Source: Bacteroidota bacterium (GTDB lineage: Bacteria; Bacteroidota; Bacteroidia; NS11-12g; UBA9320). Taken from it: DNA of 48,696 bases. The DNA is taken from positions 1 through 48,696 of the forward strand of contig JABWCE010000023.1 in NCBI GenBank assembly GCA_013359235.1, read 5' to 3'. The notes under the pieces were generated by a model, which saw only the letters and a program-made list of their open reading frames with translations, made no database searches and was not told the DNA's origin. The position numbers and the translations under genes were made by a program. This document shows positions 15,640 to 23,732 of the stretch, one piece after another (the stretch's first letter is position 1; each line of letters begins with the position of its first letter).

Positions 15640-15765
15640 TGCTTAATAAATTTTATTTTTTTGCGATATTGCAAGGCAAAAATGTGAATGGAAGTGCAGT
15701 AAAAGAGGTGGCATAGGGTGATACCACCCTAAGCAAAACCCTTGACTATAAAGGGTTTGAGAGGA

Positions 15766-17223
15766 TTAAAATTTGTTGAATTTCTTTTTATCGGTAAACC
15801 AATTAGCAATAATTCCGTACCAAAATGCTTGTGCATCTGGGTCAGGTTCGTTGAAATATTCAGCTAATTTTTTGATACTAATTCCTTTTTCTGTAGATTT
15901 TTTAGTAGCAAAATTTTGAGAAATAAAATTGTATAGTTCTGTCTTAGTTTTAGTTTCTATACCTATTTCGTTATGCTCTGATAGTATCTTAAATAGGAAA
16001 GCAATTTGAGGAACTGTAAGCCCTGTTTTGAGTGGATTGGTTTTAGGTTCTGTTATTTTTGAAAAATCAATACTTAGGTTGGCTTCAATAGATTTAGTTT
16101 TAATTTCTAAAAATAGATTTAATCTTCTTGGAATGGATTGTAAATAAGGTAGATTGTCAATTTCAATATCGTAATTTAGGAAACCTAATTTTTGAATTTC
16201 TTTAGTGATTATATTTAGCCTCTTATCTGCAAAGTTGTGTTTTTCTATGTCTTCTTCTATATCTTGGAAAGTATCGTTAAATATGGGTTCTACTATTTCA
16301 GCATCTAATAAATTAGTATAGGTAATATTTTCTAATTTGATTTTATAGTGTTGTACAAAGTATAAGTTTTCTAATGCTTGTATATCTTCCAATAGTATTT
16401 TCTTTCTCTTGGCTTCCTCTGTATTAGTGGTATCGTTTTGAAAATATTTAGCATAAGTTTCAAGGCTGTACAAAATCCATTCTAAGGTGGTTTCTTTCTT
16501 GTGTTTTGTTTGGTTGATATAATGGCTTACTTTGAAATGATTAAGCCCTACAGTGTCTTTTATATGGCTTTCTGTCGGTTGTGGTTTCTTTAGTATAGTG
16601 CTGTAAATTCCTGCTTCATCATATACATTTCCTGCTACATAGTTTTCAAAAAGCTCTTTTACTTCTAAATGCAAACGAATGAGTGTAATCTCTAAATAGT
16701 CAAGTATAAAATAATTATTAGGGTCTTGGTTGTAGGTACTGTTTTTAGATATTTGTTTCTTTTGTTGTTCCTTTCTCTGAATGAGTGCATTGATACGATT
16801 TACTGCACTGATTAAAGTATTTTTCTTTTCGCTTTCGTTAATCTTTAAGTATGAAAATTTATAGAGGTTGTTTATTAATCTTGTAGCTTCGTTCTTGATT
16901 AGATAATAGTAAAATGTAGCTTTGTTGTTGGTGGGTTCATCGCTTTTTACTTCAATTAAAGGGTATAAAATTTCATCTACAACTCCGTTAAATTGCAGTT
17001 GGTCGTCTGCTAATTCAAATAGGTAATCTTCTTCATTTAAAGTGCTTTTATAGTCAATTAGGGCTTTATTAATGGCATTATCAAAGTCGGTTGAGGATTG
17101 AGTAGGCTTTTTGAAATTAGGGGTTAATTTAGCCTTAAAACGATTGTCGTCTTTGTTAGTATCAAGCCACGGTCTTAAATCGTTGTGCAGGATACTTTGA
17201 TATATGCTTAAATCTATTTTCAT
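15766..17223 (-). CDS. Unknown 485-aa protein of the integrative element
   Basis: I do not recognise a named family. It is a soluble, mostly helical, charged protein with no membrane segment. The C-terminus (L-K-T-G-L-T-V-P-Q-I-A-F-L-F-K-I-L, ..., I-S-I-K-K-L-A-E-Y-F-N-E-P-D-P-D-A-Q-A-F-W-Y) may include a winged-helix or HTH-like region and resembles accessory proteins I recall beside Bacteroidota integrases. It could be a regulator (RteC-like role) or a recombination accessory factor; this is a guess. It has its own promoter element (TAAATTTG, 17242-17249, minus strand), directly preceded by repeat array 3. Confidence 0.75.
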   Translation of the reverse strand: MKIDLSIYQSILHNDLRPWLDTNKDDNRFKAKLTPNFKKPTQSSTDFDNAINKALIDYKSTLNEEDYLFELADDQLQFNGVVDEILYPLIEVKSDEPTNNKATFYYYLIKNEATRLINNLYKFSYLKINESEKKNTLISAVNRINALIQRKEQQKKQISKNSTYNQDPNNYFILDYLEITLIRLHLEVKELFENYVAGNVYDEAGIYSTILKKPQPTESHIKDTVGLNHFKVSHYINQTKHKKETTLEWILYSLETYAKYFQNDTTNTEEAKRKKILLEDIQALENLYFVQHYKIKLENITYTNLLDAEIVEPIFNDTFQDIEEDIEKHNFADKRLNIITKEIQKLGFLNYDIEIDNLPYLQSIPRRLNLFLEIKTKSIEANLSIDFSKITEPKTNPLKTGLTVPQIAFLFKILSEHNEIGIETKTKTELYNFISQNFATKKSTEKGISIKKLAEYFNEPDPDAQAFWYGIIANWFTDKKKFNKF

Positions 17224-17241
17224 CTATTAAAAATCAAAATG

Positions 17242-17249
17242 CAAATTTA
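17242..17249 (-). promoter_or_regulatory. -7 element of the 485-aa gene
   Basis: TAAATTTG on the minus strand, 18 bases before the start codon. The expected -33 position falls inside the 9-bp repeat array (17257-17290), and no TTTG is present there. This would fit an activator- or repressor-controlled promoter. Confidence 0.5.
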
Positions 17250-17256
17250 CCAATAT

Positions 17257-17290
17257 AACTATACTATTTAGACTATTTAGATTTTAGACT
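17257..17290 (-). repeat. 9-bp repeat array 3
   Basis: On the minus strand: agtctaaaat, a truncated ctaaat, agtctaaat (17266-17274), agtatagtt (17257-17265). The last two are in the same order as units 3-4 of array 1, in inverted orientation relative to it. The array lies between the integrase stop and the promoter of the 485-aa gene. Confidence 0.75.
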
Positions 17291-17292
17291 AC

Positions 17293-18510
17293 TTATTTGA
17301 TATATTGATCTACTGCCTTGTCTAATTCTTCACTAATAATTTTTGCGTAAATCTGTGTGATACCAATATCTGTATGGTCAAGCAATTTAGAAACGTGCTC
17401 AATTCTCATTCCATTGTTTAGAGCATTGGTAGCAAAAGTATGACGGCTTAAATGGAAACTTAATGTAAAGGGCAAACCAATTGCCTTACCAATACTTCTT
17501 AAATGCCAATTGGCTATATGTCCATTTCTTTCTGTTTCAGTGTACTGGTAACGAATATCTGCAAAATATCTTTCCTTGTCTGCTATCAATGGAAAAACCA
17601 AATCATCTGCCTTTGATAGTGGTGTTTTGTACTTTCTTAAAATGCCTAAAGCTGTTTCGCCTAATTTGAAACTATGCTGTCTGCCTGTTTTACGAATGGT
17701 TTTAGTTATTCTGTTTTCAACTTCATTAAATGATTTCCATTGAAGCTCCATCACATCGCCAAATCTTAAACCGCCTCCAAAGACAGAGAATAAAAACATA
17801 TCTCTACAAATTTCGCCTTTGCCCTCTGTAGTTATTTTGTAGCTTCTAAATTGTTCTAACTGTTGCTGGTTCAAAAATAATCGTGTGCCTTTTTCTTTCT
17901 TTACTTTCACACTTGCAAAAGGATAAACATTGGCTGGTATAATTTCCTCACGGATTGCCTCTTTGAACATTATGGATAAAATGAGCAACGAATAATGAAC
18001 AGAAGTATTGCTATTTTTCAAAGTAGTACTGCAATAGTTAGCATAGTCTTTTAGCATTGTAACTGTAATATCCTCAAAATCCAATTCTTTTGTGCCTGCA
18101 AATTTTTCAAATTTTTCTGTGTACCTTTTGTAATTCATTTGGGTTCTAAGGCTTAATGTGCCTTTGATTTTTTCGCAACGGTCATAAGCATAAGTAAAAA
18201 AATTAGTACGGTCTTTTCCCTTGATAGCTTCTTTCAACTTCTTAGCTGAAACTGATTTTTTCTTTCTTTCAAGGTCTGCAACTTGCCCTTCTGCATCTGC
18301 TACCTGTTGCGACAAAAAAGCATTCATCCTGGCACTATTGGGGTGGTTCTTTTTTATCTTCTGTTTTGCTTCGTCCCATTCGTTAGGTAATAGCTTTACG
18401 CCTGTAGTAATGAATTTAGTTTTACGGTCTTTGATAACTCGCAAATACAATGGACTATGCCCTGCCTTGTCTGTTTGGTGCTGTCTTAAAATTAGTTTTA
18501 CACTTGCCAT
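17293..18510 (-). CDS. Tyrosine recombinase / integrase
   Basis: 405 aa. It catalyses site-specific integration and excision of the element. Layout: arm-binding N-terminal domain (about 1-95), SAM-like core-binding domain (about 100-200) and catalytic domain (about 215-400). All six catalytic positions are visible: R249 (G-G-G-L-R-F-G-D), K274, H353 and R356 (H-L-S-R-H-T), H379 (L-D-H-T) and nucleophile Y388 (T-Q-I-Y-A). The family is that of Bacteroidota ICE integrases with an N-terminal Arm-DNA-bind_5/SAM_5 pair. It lies at the right end of the element, reading inward, 224 bases from the attachment core. A long leader contains an inverted repeat (18532-18550/18583-18597), and the promoter overlaps an arm-type site. 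Confidence 0.95.
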   Translation of the reverse strand: MASVKLILRQHQTDKAGHSPLYLRVIKDRKTKFITTGVKLLPNEWDEAKQKIKKNHPNSARMNAFLSQQVADAEGQVADLERKKKSVSAKKLKEAIKGKDRTNFFTYAYDRCEKIKGTLSLRTQMNYKRYTEKFEKFAGTKELDFEDITVTMLKDYANYCSTTLKNSNTSVHYSLLILSIMFKEAIREEIIPANVYPFASVKVKKEKGTRLFLNQQQLEQFRSYKITTEGKGEICRDMFLFSVFGGGLRFGDVMELQWKSFNEVENRITKTIRKTGRQHSFKLGETALGILRKYKTPLSKADDLVFPLIADKERYFADIRYQYTETERNGHIANWHLRSIGKAIGLPFTLSFHLSRHTFATNALNNGMRIEHVSKLLDHTDIGITQIYAKIISEELDKAVDQYIK

Positions 18511-18598
18511 ATATTGAACCTTTAGAAGTTAATCGGTATAACATCTTCCTAAATTTCGCCTTGATTTATTGGGCTATGCAATAGGAAGAAAACCGATA

Positions 18599-18624
18599 CA
18601 AAGGTACAACATTTAGTACAACAA
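18599..18624. promoter_or_regulatory. Integrase promoter overlapping right arm sites
   Basis: TACCTTTG on the minus strand (18599-18606) fits the TAnnTTTG -7 element and faces the integrase, leader about 82 bases. It shares bases with gtacaacat (18604-18612); a second copy, gtacaacaa, lies at 18616-18624. If these are integrase arm sites, integrase binding would shut off its own gene. Confidence 0.5.
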
Positions 18625-18733
18625 ATCAATATTTTGTGTGCTTTTATTTGCTTTATTTTGCAGTAGATATTTTTACAAATCCTTTATTTACAAGCATTTC
18701 AGAGAATTAAATTACACAAGGTTGATTATATAC

Positions 18734-18747
18734 GCTAACAAGGTATT
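18734..18747. repeat. Right attachment core (attR)
   Basis: gctaacaaggtatt, identical to 720-733. To its right the sequence continues as chromosomal cassette repeat. Confidence 0.7.
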
Positions 18748-18816
18748 GCCAAAAGCGGGGGTGAACGGCTTCGATTTGACATTTGTGCAAGGTTCAACAT
18801 TCGTTCTTCGATTGAA

Positions 18817-18832
18817 TCCCGAAGCTTCGGGA
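18817..18832. repeat. 16-bp perfect palindrome
   Basis: tcccgaagcttcggga, inside the cassette repeat. It may be the fold or recognition centre of the repeat. Confidence 0.85.
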
Positions 18833-19037
18833 TGCTAAAAATCCGTCACATCGTCAATACGCAAAACGTCAGACTGTCTAAAAACTCATCACTTTTCTTT
18901 ATAAAATGTGCAATAGTTTATCGCTTTTTTCTTCCAATACACATTGCCGCTTGAATATTTTAATTTTACTTTTGATACTTTTGAGTTTTTAGACAAACTG
19001 ACGTTTTTAAGTATTCTATATAATTATTGAAATTAAA

Positions 19038-19072
19038 ATAAAACCCCGAAAAAAATATTTCGGGGTTTTATT
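19038..19072. terminator. Bidirectional intrinsic terminator
   Basis: A 15-bp perfect stem, 19038-19052/19058-19072 (aataaaaccccgaaa and complement), with T-runs on both strands. It separates the cassette/element region from the chromosomal gene at 19143. Confidence 0.85.
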
Positions 19073-19113
19073 TTTCCGAAATTTTCAATTAGTAAAATGG
19101 GAGTAATAAATAC

Positions 19114-19121
19114 TAATTTTG
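19114..19121 (+). promoter_or_regulatory. -7 element of the PLP-enzyme gene
   Basis: TAATTTTG, 21 bases before the start codon at 19143. No clear -33 element. Confidence 0.5.
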
Positions 19122-19142
19122 CAATGAAAATATTCAATAAAA

Positions 19143-20381
19143 ATGAAACCGGAAAGTTTGATGATGTCTTATGGTTACAAGCCTCACCTTTCGGAAGGTG
19201 CAGTAAAATGTCCGATTTTTCAAACTTCAACATTTGTATTTAAAAGTGCTGAAGAAGGAAAATCATTTTTCGAAATTGCTTATGGCTTGCGTGAGAAAAA
19301 AGAAAAAGAAGAATTGGGTCTTATATACAGTCGTATAAACAACCCCGACCTCGAAATTCTGGAAAACCGCCTCACACTTTGGGACGAAGCCGAAGAATGT
19401 GCAGTTTTTGAAAGTGGTATGTCTGCCATAACAACTGTTTTATTCGAGTTTTTGAAACCCGGAGATTTGCTGCTTACAAGTTGCCCATTGTACGGAGGTA
19501 GCGATCATTTTATTAAAAAAATTCTACCAAAATTTGGAATTGATGTTGTAAGTTTTAAGGTAAATCAAACCAAAGAAGAAATTATAGAAATAGTAAAAAA
19601 TACCGGTAAAGCTGATAAACTTTCGCTTGTTTATCTCGAAACACCTGCCAATCCTACAAACGACCTCATTGATATAGAGATAGGGCGAGAAATAGCAGAT
19701 TATTTTTCGAAACCCGATAAAAAAATTATTGTAGCTGTTGATAATACCTACATGGGACCACTCTGGCAGCATCCTTTAAAACATGGAGCCGATTTAGTTT
19801 TATACTCAGCTACTAAATACATTGGCGGACACAGCGATGTAATTGCAGGTGCCTGTCTTGGAAACTCAGAACTTATGAAAAGGGTTAAGGTTTTAAGAAC
19901 TTTTTTGGGAAATATGGCCGGGCCTTGGACAGGATGGCTGCTTTTGCGAAGCCTAGAAACATTAAAGGCAAGAATGGACATTCAAGCATTTAATGCAAAA
20001 AGAGTTGTAGATTTTTTAAATAATCATCCAAAAATTGAAAAAGTATATTTTCCCGGAAATCTAAAAGAAAGCGATGGTAAACAATTTATAATAAAGCAAA
20101 AACAATGTAAAACCGATGGAGCAATGATTTCGTTTGATGTGAAAGGTGGCGAAAATGAAGCATTCAAGTTTTTGAATAGGTTAAAGTTAATAAAACTTGC
20201 TGTAAGTCTCGGAAGTACTGAAAGCCTTGCCGAACATCCCGATACAATGACTCATGCAGATGTTGATGCTCAATTGAAAAATGAAATGTCAATTACCGAA
20301 AAAATGATTAGATTATCTGTCGGAGTTGAATGTTATGAGGATATAATTGCAGATATTAGCCAAGCACTTGATTGCATATAA
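19143..20381 (+). CDS. Cys/Met-metabolism PLP enzyme (methionine gamma-lyase-like)
   Basis: A 412-aa trans-sulfuration-family enzyme (fold type I). Landmarks: Y62-S-R64 (phosphate contact from the neighbouring subunit), P-L-Y117-G-G, D200 in V-A-V-D-N-T, and Schiff-base lysine K225 in Y-S-A-T-K-Y-I-G-G-H-S-D. The substrate cannot be fixed from sequence: methionine gamma-lyase, cystathionine gamma-lyase/synthase and O-acetylhomoserine sulfhydrylase are all possible. The 9-residue insertion around residues 48-58 and the S-L-G-S-T-E-S-L-A-E-H-P tail fit the methionine gamma-lyase-like branch. It is monocistronic, between a strong upstream terminator and a convergent downstream gene. Confidence 0.85.
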   Translation: MKPESLMMSYGYKPHLSEGAVKCPIFQTSTFVFKSAEEGKSFFEIAYGLREKKEKEELGLIYSRINNPDLEILENRLTLWDEAEECAVFESGMSAITTVLFEFLKPGDLLLTSCPLYGGSDHFIKKILPKFGIDVVSFKVNQTKEEIIEIVKNTGKADKLSLVYLETPANPTNDLIDIEIGREIADYFSKPDKKIIVAVDNTYMGPLWQHPLKHGADLVLYSATKYIGGHSDVIAGACLGNSELMKRVKVLRTFLGNMAGPWTGWLLLRSLETLKARMDIQAFNAKRVVDFLNNHPKIEKVYFPGNLKESDGKQFIIKQKQCKTDGAMISFDVKGGENEAFKFLNRLKLIKLAVSLGSTESLAEHPDTMTHADVDAQLKNEMSITEKMIRLSVGVECYEDIIADISQALDCI

Positions 20382-20472
20382 TAAAACTTAAAAAATATAT
20401 AAATGTAGTTGAATTGGTTTGGTTACACCAATAATTTTAGGAATAAACTTTACTAATTGTTTTTTTTAAAAT

Positions 20473-21063
20473 TTAAAAATAATAGACAATAGCACATTCG
20501 TGAATTAATGGTTTACCATCAAAATTATTCAAGCGGCGTATGTTGTATTTTAAACTACCAATACCATTAAAATTTTCAGGATCAATTCTGAAACCAACTT
20601 CAAAAACAGGGTTCAACATTTTGCTTTTAATTGTTGAAACTTGATTTGTTCCTGTAACTCTGGGGTACCATGTAGTTATTAAATATGACAACCCTGTACC
20701 AACAAAGAATCCTTTTTTGTATTCAGTATCTTCGCTTGCCAAAGCACCAATTTGATATTGAAATATTAATCCAAGGTCTGTGTAAAGATTATATACTTCT
20801 GTAGTACCAATTGTTACAGGAATATCAATTGCAAAAGAAGATGGTATTGATGATTTTAATTTAATAATATTTTTTTTAAATGCACCTGTTATACCAGCAC
20901 CGCTTGTATAGCGATTGAGATTATTTTTTATTCCGAAAGAATCAACAAAATTTTGTTTTTTTGATTCTCCCCAAAACAAAGTTAAACCAATTCCAAAATT
21001 TGATTGTGAAAATACATGATTTCCTGAAAGAGTTAAGGCTAAAATTATTAATACTTTTTTCAT
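20473..21063 (-). CDS. Secreted/outer-membrane beta-barrel-like protein
   Basis: 196 aa with a classical signal peptide (MKKVLIILALTLSGNHVFSQ, cleavage after about residue 18-20). The rest alternates polar and hydrophobic residues and ends in an aromatic (A-I-V-Y-Y-F), as in small outer-membrane barrels. No specific family recognised. It lies downstream of an ABC exporter gene on the same strand, 53 bases apart, and may be expressed separately. Confidence 0.65.
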   Translation of the reverse strand: MKKVLIILALTLSGNHVFSQSNFGIGLTLFWGESKKQNFVDSFGIKNNLNRYTSGAGITGAFKKNIIKLKSSIPSSFAIDIPVTIGTTEVYNLYTDLGLIFQYQIGALASEDTEYKKGFFVGTGLSYLITTWYPRVTGTNQVSTIKSKMLNPVFEVGFRIDPENFNGIGSLKYNIRRLNNFDGKPLIHECAIVYYF

Positions 21064-21116
21064 AATTATAATATAAATTGAAGCAAACTTATAATGATTT
21101 TTTTAAAAAAAAAAAT

Positions 21117-22784
21117 TTACATACCAAATTTTATAACTCTATTACATTTATTCAAGATATAATCATCATGCGATACTATTACCGTTATTAAGTTTTCGTT
21201 TACAGTGAGTTTTTCTATCAATGATATAATTTCAATTTTATTTTCATTGTCAAGCGAGTTAGATGGCTCGTCTAAAATTAATAAATTAGCGTTTCTGTAA
21301 ATTGCACGAGCTATTGCAAGGCGTTGTTTTTGTCCACCACTGAGTTTATACCCCATATCCCCTATTTGAGTATTAATACCATCAGGTTGTGAGGCAACCC
21401 ATGAGTTCATGTTTACAGAGTTTATACTCCACATTAATATTTCTTTGCTTTCGGGTAAACCGAAAGAAATGTTTTGGGCTACTGTACCGTTAAAGAAAAA
21501 AGGCTCTTGAGTTACAAAAGCAGTTTTATGAATTATGTTGTTTCTTATTTTTTCAGTTATTAATTCTTTATTAACTAAAATACTGCCAGATTGTGGCTCT
21601 AATAATCCTGAAATGATATTTACCAAAGTACTTTTGCCGGTGCCAGAAGCACCTGTAATTCCCACAATTTCTGATTGCAAAAGTTTTAATGAAAAATCTT
21701 CAATTACTTTTAATGACGAATATGAAAAGCTAATGTTTTTAAGCTCTATGGATGAAATTGAAGTGCTGTTTTTTTCATTATTTTCTTCGTAAATGTAGTC
21801 GTGTTTTAATGCTTCATGAATAAAATCAATGTAATTTTTGTAAATTTTAAGATTGTTAATACTGCTAATTATCCTGTTTATAGATGGTACAATTCTGAAA
21901 GAAGCAGTAGCAAATGCTGCCACCAAGCTCGAAATATCCTGATAATTTTCAAGCTGATTTGAAATAAAAAATAAAACAGCAATGCCAAGAATTATTGCAA
22001 ATTCAAAAACTTTTTGAGGAAAAGAATTTTCGAGAACAATTACTTTTTTGGTTTGATGAAGTTGCGAAATTTTATTGTAAAATTCATTGTAAAAATGGTT
22101 GAAAGTTCCTGCAAGTTTTATATCAAAAATTCCGTTTATCAAATTGCTCACTGCTTGATGATAATCTACATTATTGTTCATTAAATTATCGCCTGTTTTT
22201 TTTAGTTTTATTCGGCTTTTGTGTAACAGAAAATAACTTATTGGCAACAAAATCACAATAAGTAACAGCAATATTTTATAATTGAAGACAAAAAGTGAAG
22301 TTAAAATTAAAATTGATAAAATTACCTCTGTAAAAAAAACAATTACAGGCTGCTGAATAAGTTCAGAAAAAAAGCCGCCAATTGTAAAAATTTTGTTTAA
22401 TGTATCAGAAATCTTACCCGATTTATAAACTTCAGGCTTTAACGAATAAAAGTATTTTATAAGATGAGATGTAATTTTGCGGTTTGATTCAAAGCAATAT
22501 TTTATCTGAAACCTTTGAGTGTAAATTGAAAAAAGGAATTTAAACAAAAACAATAAAAGTAGCAAAATAATGGCTTGCTGCATAGTAAAAATAACTCCTG
22601 TAAAAAACAAATGCACTGTTTCGCTGCTTTGCAAAAGGTTGTTTATTACTACAAAAAGAAAATAAAGCCCTGCTATTTCAACTATCATAGAAACAAACGA
22701 AATAAACAGAACAAGTAAAAAATTATTTTTCCCGGTAATGAAAAAAAATTTGACAACCTTATTTAAACTGTCAAAAAAGTCCAT
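21117..22784 (-). CDS. ABC exporter, fused permease-ATPase (PglK/MsbA-like)
   Basis: 555 aa: five to six transmembrane helices in the first about 315 residues, then a nucleotide-binding domain with Walker A G-A-S-G-T-G-K-S-T, a Q-loop (T-Q-E-P-F), signature L-S-G-G-Q-K-Q-R, Walker B L-L-I-L-D-E-P and the H-loop (V-S-H-D). It works as a homodimer in the inner membrane. It lies 11 bases downstream of rfbA, so a lipid-linked sugar or polysaccharide substrate is likely. The substrate is inferred from the neighbour only. Confidence 0.85.
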   Translation of the reverse strand: MDFFDSLNKVVKFFFITGKNNFLLVLFISFVSMIVEIAGLYFLFVVINNLLQSSETVHLFFTGVIFTMQQAIILLLLLFLFKFLFSIYTQRFQIKYCFESNRKITSHLIKYFYSLKPEVYKSGKISDTLNKIFTIGGFFSELIQQPVIVFFTEVILSILILTSLFVFNYKILLLLIVILLPISYFLLHKSRIKLKKTGDNLMNNNVDYHQAVSNLINGIFDIKLAGTFNHFYNEFYNKISQLHQTKKVIVLENSFPQKVFEFAIILGIAVLFFISNQLENYQDISSLVAAFATASFRIVPSINRIISSINNLKIYKNYIDFIHEALKHDYIYEENNEKNSTSISSIELKNISFSYSSLKVIEDFSLKLLQSEIVGITGASGTGKSTLVNIISGLLEPQSGSILVNKELITEKIRNNIIHKTAFVTQEPFFFNGTVAQNISFGLPESKEILMWSINSVNMNSWVASQPDGINTQIGDMGYKLSGGQKQRLAIARAIYRNANLLILDEPSNSLDNENKIEIISLIEKLTVNENLITVIVSHDDYILNKCNRVIKFGM

Positions 22785-22795
22785 CAGATATTATT

Positions 22796-23656
22796 TCAAC
22801 TTACAAGGTTTTTAAGATAAGTACCATAGCCGCTTTTCAATAGTGGCAAAGCAAGTTTGAGCAATTGCTCCTTATCAATGTATCCCATTAAATATGCAAT
22901 TTCTTCAATACATCCTATTTTCAATCCTTGTCGGTCTTCAATTGTTTGAACAAATTGCGAAGCCTGCATCAGCGAAGCAAATGTACCTGTATCAAGCCAT
23001 GCTGTACCCCGGTTTAAAACAGCCACTTTCATTTTGCCCATTTTCAGATATTCAATATTAATATCTGTAATTTCATATTCGCCACGTGCCGAAGGTTTTA
23101 GAGATTTTGCAATTTTTACTACATTATTATCATAAAAATACAAACCAGGCACTGCATAATTAGATTTGGGATTTTGTGGTTTTTCTTCAAAACTCAATAC
23201 TTTGTAATTTTTATCAAACTCTACAACACCATATCTTTCGGGGTCCGAAACATGGTATGCAAATACAATTCCACCATCAGGGTCATTACTTTGGCTTAGT
23301 AATTCGTTAAGATTGCTACCAAAAAAAATATTATCGCCAAGTATTAATGCAACCTTATCATTTCCTATAAATTCTTCGCCAATAACAAAAGCTTGTGCAA
23401 GCCCATTAGGAGTGTGTTGAACTTTGTATGAAAAACTGCAACCGAGTTGTTTTCCATCACCAAGCAATTTCTCAAATTTTGGCAAGTCATCGGGGGTGCT
23501 TATTATCAAAATATCTTTAATGCCGGCAGTCATAAGTACCGAAAGCGGATAATAAATCATAGGTTTGTCGTACACCGGCATCATTTGTTTGCTCATTGCA
23601 AGTGTAAGAGGATGCAATCGCGTACCCGAGCCACCGGCTAAAATAATTCCTTTCAT
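22796..23656 (-). CDS. rfbA: Glucose-1-phosphate thymidylyltransferase
   Basis: 286 aa, full length for RfbA. It makes dTDP-glucose from glucose-1-phosphate and dTTP, first step of dTDP-L-rhamnose synthesis for surface polysaccharide. Signature [11 protein letters not shown] (8-18), [22 protein letters not shown], and the C-terminal W-L-D-T-G-T. rfbBCD are not in the window. Minus-strand -7 element TAAGTTTG (23667-23674) lies 10 bases before the start, divergent from the polyprenyl synthase gene. Confidence 0.95.
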   Translation of the reverse strand: MKGIILAGGSGTRLHPLTLAMSKQMMPVYDKPMIYYPLSVLMTAGIKDILIISTPDDLPKFEKLLGDGKQLGCSFSYKVQHTPNGLAQAFVIGEEFIGNDKVALILGDNIFFGSNLNELLSQSNDPDGGIVFAYHVSDPERYGVVEFDKNYKVLSFEEKPQNPKSNYAVPGLYFYDNNVVKIAKSLKPSARGEYEITDINIEYLKMGKMKVAVLNRGTAWLDTGTFASLMQASQFVQTIEDRQGLKIGCIEEIAYLMGYIDKEQLLKLALPLLKSGYGTYLKNLVS

Positions 23657-23732
23657 ATTAATTTAGCAAACTTACAACAATTCAAAAAATAAAAAACAGG
23701 CATTAACCATTATTAATTAATTTTGCCGTGTA

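Larger units (their letters stand above)
720..18747. mobile_element. Integrative element with tyrosine integrase and defence cargo
   Basis: About 18 kb bounded by the 14-bp direct repeat gctaacaaggtatt (720-733 and 18734-18747). Next to each end are two copies of gtacaaca, typical of integrase arm sites. Contents are a tyrosine integrase at the right end, an HTH excisionase-like protein, a primase-helicase, an unknown 485-aa protein, a thermonuclease and a six-gene Argonaute/restriction-modification operon. No relaxase, coupling protein or type IV secretion gene is visible, so it is either mobilised in trans or a non-conjugative island. Joining the outer flanks at the core would restore a continuous copy of the chromosomal cassette repeat, which supports these boundaries. 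Confidence 0.8.
18734..18998. repeat. Cassette-type repeat, copy B (right part)
   Basis: About 265 non-coding bases starting with the att core, followed by gccaaaagcgggggtgaac, a 16-bp perfect palindrome (18817-18832, tcccgaagcttcggga) and the segment 18891-18998 that duplicates 1-99. It resembles intergenic repeats I recall following many small hypothetical genes in environmental Bacteroidota. The region 18511-19142 holds no gene, only this repeat, the right end of the element and a terminator. Confidence 0.75.

Noticed and set aside
18638-18838. 66-aa frame across the right attachment site
   Set aside because: It runs through the att core and the non-coding repeat and has no protein-like features.
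1-18998. The 99-bp direct repeats (1-99 and 18891-18998) as ends of the integrative element
   Set aside because: The integrase, the arm-type pairs and the 14-bp core all point to 720 and 18734 as the junctions. The 99-bp repeat belongs to the surrounding cassette array and would leave a non-element gene inside.
720-18998. Classic integron attC site
   Set aside because: The core cgctaac does not fit RYYYAAC, no matching GTTRRRY partner was found, and no IntI gene is in the window. I keep only the cassette-like organisation.
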